DNA of 64,000 bases from Zhihengliuella flava (GTDB lineage: Bacteria > Actinomycetota > Actinomycetes > Actinomycetales > Micrococcaceae), in assembly GCF_015751895.1 (NCBI RefSeq), contig NZ_JADOTZ010000001.1:1488001-1552000 (forward strand). Reading direction: 5' to 3'. Of this stretch, positions 35,559 through 43,296 are shown piece after piece (within the stretch, counting starts at the first letter, position 1; the number at the start of each line of letters is the position of its first letter). The position numbers and the translations under genes were made by a program. The notes under the pieces are model-generated. The model had not been told where the DNA came from, did no database searches, and saw only the letters and a program-made list of their open reading frames with translations.

Positions 35559-37003
35559 TGGCCTCGACGACTCACACGAACACCACCACGGAACGGGAAC
35601 CCCACGTGACGAACACTGACTCCCTGTACCGGTTGGCCGCCGGCACCCTCATGCCCGGATTTCAGGGGACGACGGCGCCCGCATGGGTCCTGTCTGCGCT
35701 CGACGAGGGCTTGGCCTCCGTCTGCATCTATGGGCCCAACATCGCCTCCCCGGCGCAGGTCACCGAGCTCATGGGCGCGCTGCGCGCGGCCGCGCCACAG
35801 GCCTTGTTCACGCTCGATGAGGAGGGTGGAGACGTCACGCGCCTGCACTACCTCACGGGGTCTAACCAGCCCGGAAACGCTGTGCTGGGGCGGTTGAACG
35901 ATCCCGCCACGACCGCCAGCTCCGCGGCGGCCATCGCCGCCGAGCTGCGGGAGCTCGGGTTCAACCTCAACCTCGCCCCGGACGCGGACGTGAACTCCAC
36001 GGATACCAACCCCGTCATTGGGGTCCGGAGCTTTGGCGCGGACGCCGAGCTTGTAGCCCGTCACACGGTGAGCTGGGTCGCGGGGCTGCAGGATGCCGGG
36101 GTGGCGGCCTGCGCCAAACACTTCCCCGGGCACGGAGACACCAGCACGGACTCGCACCACACTCTGCCCACCATTGACGTGGACCGGCAGACGCTGACTA
36201 CCCGGGAGCTGGTGCCGTTCGCCGCCGCCATTGACGGCGGCATCGCCAGCATCATGACCAGCCACATCATGGTCCCCTCGGTGGATTCGGAGCACCCGGC
36301 CACGTTTTCCCGCGCCATCCTCCACGACCTGCTGCGGGCCGAGATGGGGTTTGAGGGGGCCATCATTACCGATGCGCTCGACATGGCTGGCGCCAGCGCG
36401 GAGACCGGCATCGAGGTGGCCGCAGTCCGTGCCCTCGCGGCGGGGGCGGACTTGCTCTGCCTCGGCTCCGAAACCACGCAGGAGCGTTACGCAGGGATTG
36501 TGGAGGCCATTGTCCGTAGCGTGCGGGACGGGCACTTGAGCCTCGAACGCCTCCAGGACGCCGCGCGCCGCACCGCTGAGCTCGCCGCTGCCTACAGCCC
36601 GTCCGCCAACTGGCCAGAGGCGACTGAGGCCCCGGGTCCGGCCATCGCTGCGGCGTTTGACGTCTCCGCATCGGCCCGTCGCTGGATCGAATTGCCGCAG
36701 GCCGCAGAGTTCGTCACGTTTGACTCCGCCACCAACCTTGCGGTGGGCCACGTGCCGTGGGGTCCCGCGGCGGTGCAGGCCCACACGGACATCGGCAACA
36801 TCTCCGCGGATTCCAAGCTCGCGCTCATCGGGCGCGGCATCGATGAGCATCACGGCATCTGGAAAGCCGCCGCAGACTTGCGGCGGTCCGGCCGGGAGGT
36901 CATCGTCGTCGATTGTGGTTGGCCACGCATGAAAGTCGATCTGGTGACGTTCGGCGCCTCGCGTGCCGTCGCTGCTGCGCTCGTAGATTTTTTGACTCGC
37001 TAA
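35558..37003 (+). CDS. GH3 beta-N-acetylhexosaminidase (NagZ-like)
   Basis: A 481-residue glycoside hydrolase family 3 enzyme. It has KHFPGHGDTSTDSH at about residue 187, the NagZ-type loop that carries the Asp-His acid/base, and GAIITDALDMAG with the nucleophile at about residue 272. It has no signal peptide, so it should act in the cytoplasm on sugars brought in by the linked permeases, releasing GlcNAc. This could serve chitobiose use or recycling of wall fragments. A GTG at 35606 is an alternative start and would remove a poorly conserved 16-residue N-terminus. Confidence 0.84.
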   Translation: MASTTHTNTTTEREPHVTNTDSLYRLAAGTLMPGFQGTTAPAWVLSALDEGLASVCIYGPNIASPAQVTELMGALRAAAPQALFTLDEEGGDVTRLHYLTGSNQPGNAVLGRLNDPATTASSAAAIAAELRELGFNLNLAPDADVNSTDTNPVIGVRSFGADAELVARHTVSWVAGLQDAGVAACAKHFPGHGDTSTDSHHTLPTIDVDRQTLTTRELVPFAAAIDGGIASIMTSHIMVPSVDSEHPATFSRAILHDLLRAEMGFEGAIITDALDMAGASAETGIEVAAVRALAAGADLLCLGSETTQERYAGIVEAIVRSVRDGHLSLERLQDAARRTAELAAAYSPSANWPEATEAPGPAIAAAFDVSASARRWIELPQAAEFVTFDSATNLAVGHVPWGPAAVQAHTDIGNISADSKLALIGRGIDEHHGIWKAAADLRRSGREVIVVDCGWPRMKVDLVTFGASRAVAAALVDFLTR

Positions 37004-37072
37004 ACCATCTAGTCACAGGGCTGATCCGGCCCGTTGTTGCGCCGCCTCGCGCCGCATTTCGGGTGCCCGCTG

Positions 37073-37101
37073 TTGGCTGGCGTGCAGAAAATTCATAGAA
37101 T
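37073..37101 (+). promoter_or_regulatory. promoter of the surface-protein gene
   Basis: TTGGCT (37073-37078), exact 17-base spacer, TAGAAT (37096-37101). Transcription would begin near 37108, giving a leader of about 60 bases. An imperfect hairpin (TGCCAGAGGC with GCCTTTGGCA, 37114-37142) lies in that leader, and GAAGGA precedes the ATG. Confidence 0.6.
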
Positions 37102-37167
37102 AGACCAAATTTGTGCCAGAGGCCTCCGGGCCGCCTTTGGCATGCCCTTTTCACCCTGAAGGAACAC

Positions 37168-39027
37168 ATGCAGATCAGAAAAACGCTCGGCGGCGCCCTG
37201 ACCGCCGTCCTCGCCATGGGCTCACTCGCCGCCCTCGCCACCCCCAGCTACGCCGCGCCGACGTATGACATCGAGCAGTGCATGCCCAGCAGCGGCCTGG
37301 GGACCGTGGCCTCCAACGGCACCGTCACGCCGCTACCGAAGGACAACAACGTCAGCGTCTACGCTGGCGGAAACTTCAGCCGCATCGAGGGCGCCGAGCT
37401 CGAGGGCCAGCTGGTGGTCGACGGCGATGCCGACCTGGGCAGCGGCGCGTACTCGATGGGCCGCGTCGGCGTCGGCTCGGGCATGATGCCCACGGCCGGC
37501 TCCGATGTGTTGCGCATCGGCGGGGACCTGTCCTTCCCGGGGCCGGGCACCGTTGAGGTCTCTCTGATCGACGAGCAGGACACCCTGCTCGAGTCCCACG
37601 TCGCCGTCGGCGGCGCGGTCACCGGCGCCGGGACCATCGCCGTGCCGGGCGCGGGAAGCTCCATCGACGAGGGCCTGGGCCGGGAGGCGGCACTCGGCGA
37701 GCCGAGCTTCGCCGATTGGCCGAGCAACGACTTCGCCGTGTTGACCTCGTTCATCGACCAGAACGTCAATCACGTCGACAACGTAGCCGGCACCGCCACC
37801 AGCGAGTTCGGCACGCTCAGCCTCAACGGAGATGCGTCCGCGGCCCGCCACACGTTCACCGTAGATGCCGCAGACTTGAACGGCTTCTCGCTGCAGGTCG
37901 GCGAGAACATTGACCCGACCGAGCCGATCATCATCACCGTCGAAGATGCTGCCGCGACCCTGAGCATTCAGGGACTCTTCGATTCCACAATGCAGGCGAT
38001 CGACCCAACTTCGGCCCGTTTTGGCCAGTTGGCTTCGCAGATCCTGTGGGTGTTCCCCAACGCCACGGACGTTGAACTCGGCGGCGCGCAGTTGCCGGGT
38101 AGCGTCGTCGTTCCGACGGCGGGCTCCACTACCAGCATGACGGCTGCGGGCACCAACGGTCGCGTATGGGTGGCCGGCGATTTGATCCAGAACCGCGCCG
38201 GTTCTGAATTCCACAACTTCCCGTTCATCGGCAACCCGGACTCGACGTGCAATGAGCCGCCGACGTCCCCGGTGGTGACCACCGAGGTCGCACCCGTGAC
38301 CCCCGACGTCACCCAAGCCCAGTGCATCGACGGCGAAGCCACCGAACCCACCATCACCCTCCCCACCACCGAGGGCATCACCTACACCATCACCGGCACC
38401 GTCGAAGCCGGCAACACCGTCACCATCACCGCCACCAGCGATGAAAACACCACCCTCACCGAGGCCGACGGCTGGACCCTGAACAACGACGGCACCGCCA
38501 CCCTCGAAATCACCCTCGAGAACCCCGACTGCACCGAGCCCACCACCGAGGTCGCACCCGTGACCCCCGACGTCACCCAAGCCCAGTGCATCGACGGCGA
38601 AGCCACCGAACCCACCATCACCCTCCCCACCACCGAGGGCATCACCTACACCATCACCGGCACCGTCGAAGCCGGCAACACCGTCACCATCACCGCCACC
38701 AGCGATGAAAACACCACCCTCACCGAGGCCGACGGCTGGACCCTGAACAACGACGGCACCGCCACCCTCGAAATCACCCTCGAGAACCCCGACTGCACCG
38801 ACGAGGCGCTGCCGACGGAGACCCCGGATCCCACGCCCACCCCGGTCGAGCCCACGGATCCGGACACCCCGGATGCTCAGGTTGATGAGGACGGGCAGGC
38901 GGGCGGCTCGTCGGATTCGGACGAGCTAGCCAAGACGGGTGTGACGCAGGCACCCATGATCGCCCTCGGCCTCGCCTTGCTGCTGGCCGGTGGCGTCCTG
39001 CTGGCCGTCCGCCGCAAGCGGGCCTAG
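37168..39027 (+). CDS. sortase-anchored surface protein, choice-of-anchor A type, with tandem repeats
   Basis: A 619-residue secreted protein. A signal peptide (about 30 residues, ending near SYAAP) is followed by a choice-of-anchor A domain (NVSVYAGGNFSRIEGAELEG, later ILWVFPNATDVELGG and VWVAGDLIQNRAGS). Two 88-residue repeats start with VAPVTPDVTQAQC, each with two cysteines. Then come a proline/threonine-rich wall segment and LAKTG, a hydrophobic helix and RRKRA. LAKTG fits the LAXTG signal of class E sortases. The repeats are identical at DNA level. A role in adhesion or wall architecture is likely, but the ligand is unknown. Confidence 0.85.
   Translation: MQIRKTLGGALTAVLAMGSLAALATPSYAAPTYDIEQCMPSSGLGTVASNGTVTPLPKDNNVSVYAGGNFSRIEGAELEGQLVVDGDADLGSGAYSMGRVGVGSGMMPTAGSDVLRIGGDLSFPGPGTVEVSLIDEQDTLLESHVAVGGAVTGAGTIAVPGAGSSIDEGLGREAALGEPSFADWPSNDFAVLTSFIDQNVNHVDNVAGTATSEFGTLSLNGDASAARHTFTVDAADLNGFSLQVGENIDPTEPIIITVEDAAATLSIQGLFDSTMQAIDPTSARFGQLASQILWVFPNATDVELGGAQLPGSVVVPTAGSTTSMTAAGTNGRVWVAGDLIQNRAGSEFHNFPFIGNPDSTCNEPPTSPVVTTEVAPVTPDVTQAQCIDGEATEPTITLPTTEGITYTITGTVEAGNTVTITATSDENTTLTEADGWTLNNDGTATLEITLENPDCTEPTTEVAPVTPDVTQAQCIDGEATEPTITLPTTEGITYTITGTVEAGNTVTITATSDENTTLTEADGWTLNNDGTATLEITLENPDCTDEALPTETPDPTPTPVEPTDPDTPDAQVDEDGQAGGSSDSDELAKTGVTQAPMIALGLALLLAGGVLLAVRRKRA
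38281..38801 (+). repeat. two tandem 264-base repeats with no visible difference
   Basis: Copy 1 begins at 38281 and copy 2 at 38545 (period 264 bases, 88 codons). Reading base by base I find no difference until 38802, where the wall-spanning segment begins. Lack of even silent changes points to recent duplication or ongoing gene conversion, and the copy number probably varies between strains. Confidence 0.9.
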
Positions 39028-39040
39028 CGGTCGAGCGATA

Positions 39041-39084
39041 ACAGGGGAGGGGCCCGGCGGTCATCCGCCGGGCCCCTCCCCTGT
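39041..39084. terminator. bidirectional terminator
   Basis: A perfect 20-pair stem (arms 39041-39060 and 39065-39084) with a TCAT loop lies between the convergent surface-protein and NRAMP-like genes, so it can end both transcripts. Confidence 0.85.
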
Positions 39085-39116
39085 TGCGTGCCGCGCTGTG
39101 GCGGCTCTTGACTCGG

Positions 39117-40334
39117 CTAGGCCCAGAGCGCGGCCAGGCCGGAGAGCGAGTTCCACCCGAGGAAGAGCGTCAGGAGCCACGTGATCGCTCCCAGTACCAG
39201 CAGCCACATGGGGTACGCGTAGCCCTGCAGCAGGTCGCGGCGGCGCCACGCCACCCAGAGAAGGACGCCGAAGCCGACCGGCAGGATGAGGCCGTTGAAG
39301 GCGCCAGCAAAAATAAGCAGCGTTTGCGGCGCCTGGCCGAGGAGCAGGAAGGCGGCCAAACACACGGCGATGAAGCCGATGGTGAGCCAATTGCGCGTGC
39401 GTACTGCCGTCGTCGTGCGCGTGATGAAGGAGACCGACGTGTAGGCGGCGCCGATGACGGAGGTGAGCGCGGCCGCCCAGAGGATGACGCCGAAGAGCCG
39501 CATGCCGATCTCGCCGGCGGCTGCGCCGAAGGCCTCGGCCGCCATGTTGTCGCTGGTCAGCGCAACGCCACCGGCAACGACGCCGAAGATGGCCAGGAAG
39601 AGCAGCACGCGCATGACGCCGGTGACGATGATGCTGAGGACCGAGCTGCGGGTGACTTCCTTGACGTGCTCGACGCCGGACGTGCCGGAATCCAACATCC
39701 GGTGGGCGCCGGCGTAGGTGATGTAGCCGCCGACTGTGCCGCCGATCAGCGTGGTGATGGTGAGGAAATCGACCTCGGCGGGCATCACGGTGTTCTTCAG
39801 CGCCTCACCGACCGGGGGTGCGGCGACGATGGCCACGTACAGCATCAGCAAAATCATCATGGCACCGAGCAGCACGACGATGCGGTCGAGCGCCATCCCG
39901 GCGCGCTTGGACACGAAGATCAGAATCGCGATGACGGCGGAGATGGCGCCGCCGATCTGTGGATCCCATCCCAGCATGGCGTTCATGCCGAGGCTCGCGC
40001 CGGCGATATTGCCGATGTTGAAGACCATGCCGCCGATGAAGACCAGCGCGGCGAGGAACCAGCCGATGCCGGGCAGGACCTTGTTGCCCAGCTCTTGGGC
40101 GCGCATCCCGGAGACGCCGATGACGCGCCAGACATTCAGCTGGACGGCAATGTCGACCAGGATCGAGACGACGATCGCGAAGGCGAAGGCGGCGCCGAGC
40201 TGCACCGTAAACACGGTGGTTTGGGTGATGAAGCCGGGCCCGATGGCGCTGGTAGCCATCAGGAACATGGCCCCTAGCAGCGCTGTACGGCGGGCCGAGG
40301 CGCTGAGTTGGGGCTTCTCGGGGGCGGCGGACAT
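39117..40334 (-). CDS. NRAMP-like transporter lacking the metal-binding motif
   Basis: A 405-residue protein with eleven or so helices of the NRAMP/LeuT fold. True NRAMP metal carriers have DPGN in helix 1; here the same place reads GPGF (residues 32-35). The helix 6 metal motif is replaced by GGYITYAGAHRM. It is therefore unlikely to carry Mn or Fe. A related NRAMP-like gene (ycsG) stands beside the 5-oxoprolinase genes in Bacillus subtilis. Here the gene is 10 kb from pxpA but has two copies of the same TTGTTGAACAA operator upstream, so I infer uptake of 5-oxoproline or a similar acid. Confidence 0.8.
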   Translation of the reverse strand: MSAAPEKPQLSASARRTALLGAMFLMATSAIGPGFITQTTVFTVQLGAAFAFAIVVSILVDIAVQLNVWRVIGVSGMRAQELGNKVLPGIGWFLAALVFIGGMVFNIGNIAGASLGMNAMLGWDPQIGGAISAVIAILIFVSKRAGMALDRIVVLLGAMMILLMLYVAIVAAPPVGEALKNTVMPAEVDFLTITTLIGGTVGGYITYAGAHRMLDSGTSGVEHVKEVTRSSVLSIIVTGVMRVLLFLAIFGVVAGGVALTSDNMAAEAFGAAAGEIGMRLFGVILWAAALTSVIGAAYTSVSFITRTTTAVRTRNWLTIGFIAVCLAAFLLLGQAPQTLLIFAGAFNGLILPVGFGVLLWVAWRRRDLLQGYAYPMWLLVLGAITWLLTLFLGWNSLSGLAALWA

Positions 40335-40377
40335 AGGAAACCTTCCGGTGCGGGTGCGAGAGTCGGCACGGTGTTCG

Positions 40378-40391
40378 CCCTCACGTGAGGG
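40378..40391. promoter_or_regulatory. palindrome in the leader of the NRAMP-like gene
   Basis: CCCTCACGTGAGGG is a perfect 14-base palindrome about 45 bases upstream of the start codon and just downstream of the predicted -10. It may be a second regulator site or a leader hairpin. Confidence 0.35.
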
Positions 40392-40405
40392 GCGTCACGG
40401 CGCAG

Positions 40406-40434
40406 GTATTGAGAGGACTCTACTGGTTGTTCAA
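40406..40434 (-). promoter_or_regulatory. candidate promoter of the NRAMP-like gene
   Basis: On the minus strand TTGAAC (40434-40429), 17-base spacer, CAATAC (40411-40406). As at pxpA, the -35 TTGAAC is the right half of the GntR-type palindrome, so the two promoters are built alike. The -10 is a weak match. Confidence 0.35.
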
Positions 40435-40461
40435 CAATCGGCGCAATAATTTGTTGAACAA
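40427..40461. promoter_or_regulatory. paired GntR-type operators upstream of the NRAMP-like gene
   Basis: TTGTTCAACAA at 40427-40437 and TTGTTGAACAA at 40451-40461, centres 24 bases apart. Both repeat the core of the palindrome at 25891 upstream of pxpA. One overlaps the predicted -35 and the other lies upstream. Confidence 0.6.
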
Positions 40462-40495
40462 TGTCGCCCGCAAGGCGGCGTCCGGCCCGCCGCGC

Positions 40496-41266
40496 CTACA
40501 TCTCCAGCAGCGGACCCAACGAGTACGCCAGCGACAGGGAAACGGCGTTGTTGAACGCATGGAGCACGTACACATACCCCAGGGACTTGCCCGTGAACAC
40601 GTAGGCCAGAGACATGGTCACACCGAGCACGATGTACGGAACCGCGGCCACCAGATCGAAGCTCATGGTGCCAATGAAGTGCAGGGCAGCGAATGCCACC
40701 ACGGAGATCAGCACGCAGATCCACACCGGAACCTTGCGGCTCATTTTGCCGATCAGCAGATGCCGGAAGATGTACTCCTCCACTAGCGGCCCCATGATCG
40801 CTACCGTGAAGAACATCGTCAGGAACGGCACATCCTGGGTCATGGATTCAATGGCCAGCTGATTCTCGCTCTTGGTCGGGTCCGCGCCCGAGGCGACCAG
40901 CAGACCGGTGGTCGTCATGATGGACGCGAACCAGAGGCCGGGAATCAACCCGAACTTCAACCACGGGTGGTAGGAAAATGTCCCGAAGGTGCGAAACAGG
41001 TGGGGCGCGACGACGATCATGACCGCCGTGAACAGCAGGACGTAGGAGAGCAGGTTCACGGAGAACAGGGCCCGGCTCTCCGTCCCAAAGAACTCCACAT
41101 ACCCGGGCACGAGCACCAGCAAGCCCATCAAGCCCAGTCCCATCAGCAGGACATACAACACCAGCACGGCCCCGTCGGCGCGGCGGAACGCGCCGGCCTC
41201 ATACACCGGCTGTTTCCGCTTCGGCGGGAGCTGGTACGGCGTGGGCGGCAGAGGGGGCTGATCCAT
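40496..41266 (-). CDS. CPBP-family intramembrane metalloprotease
   Basis: A 256-residue membrane protein with the three CPBP (CAAX/Rce1-like) motifs: EEYIFRHLL (EExxxR), FAALHF (FxxxH) and HAFNN (HxxxN), spread over about eight helices. Members cleave substrates in the membrane or act in bacteriocin immunity; the role here is unknown. The ATG at 41266 is preceded by TAGGGT eight bases upstream, which could be a -10 of a leaderless gene or a weak ribosome site; GTG 41275 is an alternative. It follows the ABC exporter genes. Confidence 0.82.
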   Translation of the reverse strand: MDQPPLPPTPYQLPPKRKQPVYEAGAFRRADGAVLVLYVLLMGLGLMGLLVLVPGYVEFFGTESRALFSVNLLSYVLLFTAVMIVVAPHLFRTFGTFSYHPWLKFGLIPGLWFASIMTTTGLLVASGADPTKSENQLAIESMTQDVPFLTMFFTVAIMGPLVEEYIFRHLLIGKMSRKVPVWICVLISVVAFAALHFIGTMSFDLVAAVPYIVLGVTMSLAYVFTGKSLGYVYVLHAFNNAVSLSLAYSLGPLLEM

Positions 41267-41289
41267 AGAAGTCACCCTATCGGCCCAAC

Positions 41290-43296
41290 CTATACGGCAG
41301 GAATCGAGCCGGTGACCGCATCCGGGTCCTCCGCGGGGCCCGCGAACTGGCTCTGATAAAGCCGGTAGTAGGCCCCCTCCGCGGCGATGAGCGCCTCATG
41401 ATTTCCCTGTTCCACGATGCGCCCGGCCTCCATGACCAGAATCGTGTCCGCGTCCCGAATGGTCGAGAGCCGGTGGGCGATCACAAAGCTGGTCCGGTCC
41501 GTGCGCAGCGCCTTCATGGCCTGCTGCACCAACACCTCAGTGCGGGTATCGACGGAGGACGTGGCCTCGTCCAAGATCAACAAGGACGGGTCCGCCAAAA
41601 ACGCCCGCGCAATCGTGATGAGCTGGCGCTCACCGGCGGAAACGTTGGTGCCCTCATCATCAATCACCGTGTCGTAGCCGTCCGGCAGCGCCCGGACAAA
41701 ACGATCCACATAGGTCGCCTCCGCCGCGGCGTAGACCTCCTCATCGGTGGCGTCCAGACGCCCGTAGCGGATGTTCTCCCGGATCGACCCCTTGAAGAGC
41801 CACGCGTCCTGCAGCACCATGCCCGCCGTCGAACGGAGCTCGGCCCGGGACAAGCGCGTGATATCGACGCCGTCGAGCGTAATGGCCCCGCCGTCGAGCT
41901 CGTAGAACCGCATCACGAGGTTGACCAGAGTCGTCTTACCCGCCCCGGTCGGGCCGACGATCGCCACGGTGTGGCCCGGGTCCGCCTCGAGAGAGAGGTC
42001 CTCGATGAGCGGACGGTCGGGGGTGTAGGAGAAGGACACGTGACGGAACTGCACGTGGCCGTCGGCGCGTTCCGGCAGGTGCTCCGAAGCGTCTTCCTCG
42101 TCCTGCTCCTCGGCGTCCAGCAGCTCGAACGTCCGCTCCGCGGACGCGACGCCGGACTGCAGCATCTGCGCCATGCCGGCTATTTGCCCCAGTGGCTGCG
42201 TGAACTCTCGCGAGTACTGGATGAAGGCGGTGGCGTCGCCGAGGGTCATCTGACCCGAGGCCACGCGCAGCCCACCCATGACGGCGATGCCCACGTAGGC
42301 CAGGTAGGAGATGAACTGCATCACCGGGAAAATAGACCCGGAGAGGAACTGTGCACCGAAGGAGGCGCGGAAGAGGTCCTCATTCTTCTCGTCAAAGTTC
42401 TTCAGCGCGACGTCCTCACGCCCGAACACCTTCATCAGGTCATGGCCGGAAAAGGACTCCTCGATGTGGCCATTGAGGGTTCCGGTGGCTTTCCACTGGT
42501 GTTTGAACTTCTTCTGCGAGCGCACGCCGATCAACCCGGCCGCCACTGCGGACAGCGGTAGCGCGATGAGGGCAATCAGCGCGAGCTGCCAGGAGACCAC
42601 GAACATCATGATGACGATGCCGATGACGGTCAGCAGCGCTTGGAGCAACTGAGCGAACGCCTGCTGTAGCGCGTTTTGGATATTGTCGACGTCGTTGGTC
42701 ACCCGGGAGAGCACATCGCCGCGCTGGCGGGTGTCAAAGTAATTCAGCGGCAGCCGGTTGAGCTTGGTTTCGACGTCGCGCCGCAGCGTGTAGACCACGC
42801 GCATGACCAGCTTGTTGAGGATGAAACCCTGGGCCCACATGAACGTATTCGCAACGAAGTACATGGCGAGCACGATCGCGATGATGACGGCCAGCTTCTG
42901 GAAATCGATCCCGGTTCCGGGCACGAGTTCCATCGTGGCGATCATCTGCGCTTGATCCGTCTGCCCCTCGGCCTGGAGCCCGGCGATGATCTGCTCCTGC
43001 GTCACCCCGGCCGGCATCTGCCCGCCGATGTAGCCGGCAAAAATGACATCCATGGCCTGACCCAAGACCTTGGGCGCCACCACGTTGAGCACCACGGCGA
43101 TGCCGATAAACAGCAGCACCACGGACAGCAAGGCCTTCTCCGGGGCTAGCAGGCCCATCAATCGCTTGGCGGAGGGCCAAAAGTCCTTGGCCTTGCGCGG
43201 AGGGGCCATCTCCCCGAACCCGTCGTCCATGGAGACGTTCAGGTCCTCGTCCGTCAGCTCGACGTCGTCGCCGCGCTTCTGCTTCTGCTCGGCCAT
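41290..43296 (-). CDS. heterodimeric ABC exporter, subunit with consensus Walker B
   Basis: A 668-residue half-transporter: a polar N-terminal extension of about 45 residues, six helices and an ATPase with Walker A GPTGAGKTT, Walker B LLILDEATSSVD (catalytic Glu present) and the signature VSAGERQL, which departs from LSGGQ. It pairs with the next protein as in TM287/288 or BmrCD exporters and probably expels drugs or lipids. Its ATG overlaps the stop of the partner gene by one base (TGATG). Confidence 0.88.
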   Translation of the reverse strand: MAEQKQKRGDDVELTDEDLNVSMDDGFGEMAPPRKAKDFWPSAKRLMGLLAPEKALLSVVLLFIGIAVVLNVVAPKVLGQAMDVIFAGYIGGQMPAGVTQEQIIAGLQAEGQTDQAQMIATMELVPGTGIDFQKLAVIIAIVLAMYFVANTFMWAQGFILNKLVMRVVYTLRRDVETKLNRLPLNYFDTRQRGDVLSRVTNDVDNIQNALQQAFAQLLQALLTVIGIVIMMFVVSWQLALIALIALPLSAVAAGLIGVRSQKKFKHQWKATGTLNGHIEESFSGHDLMKVFGREDVALKNFDEKNEDLFRASFGAQFLSGSIFPVMQFISYLAYVGIAVMGGLRVASGQMTLGDATAFIQYSREFTQPLGQIAGMAQMLQSGVASAERTFELLDAEEQDEEDASEHLPERADGHVQFRHVSFSYTPDRPLIEDLSLEADPGHTVAIVGPTGAGKTTLVNLVMRFYELDGGAITLDGVDITRLSRAELRSTAGMVLQDAWLFKGSIRENIRYGRLDATDEEVYAAAEATYVDRFVRALPDGYDTVIDDEGTNVSAGERQLITIARAFLADPSLLILDEATSSVDTRTEVLVQQAMKALRTDRTSFVIAHRLSTIRDADTILVMEAGRIVEQGNHEALIAAEGAYYRLYQSQFAGPAEDPDAVTGSIPAV

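Noticed and set aside
38281-38801. Repeat block as a CRISPR array
   Set aside because: The units are 264 bases, identical, in frame and without spacers; they encode part of a surface protein.
39117-40334. Mn/Fe transporter call for the NRAMP-like gene
   Set aside because: The DPGN and helix 6 metal motifs are both absent.
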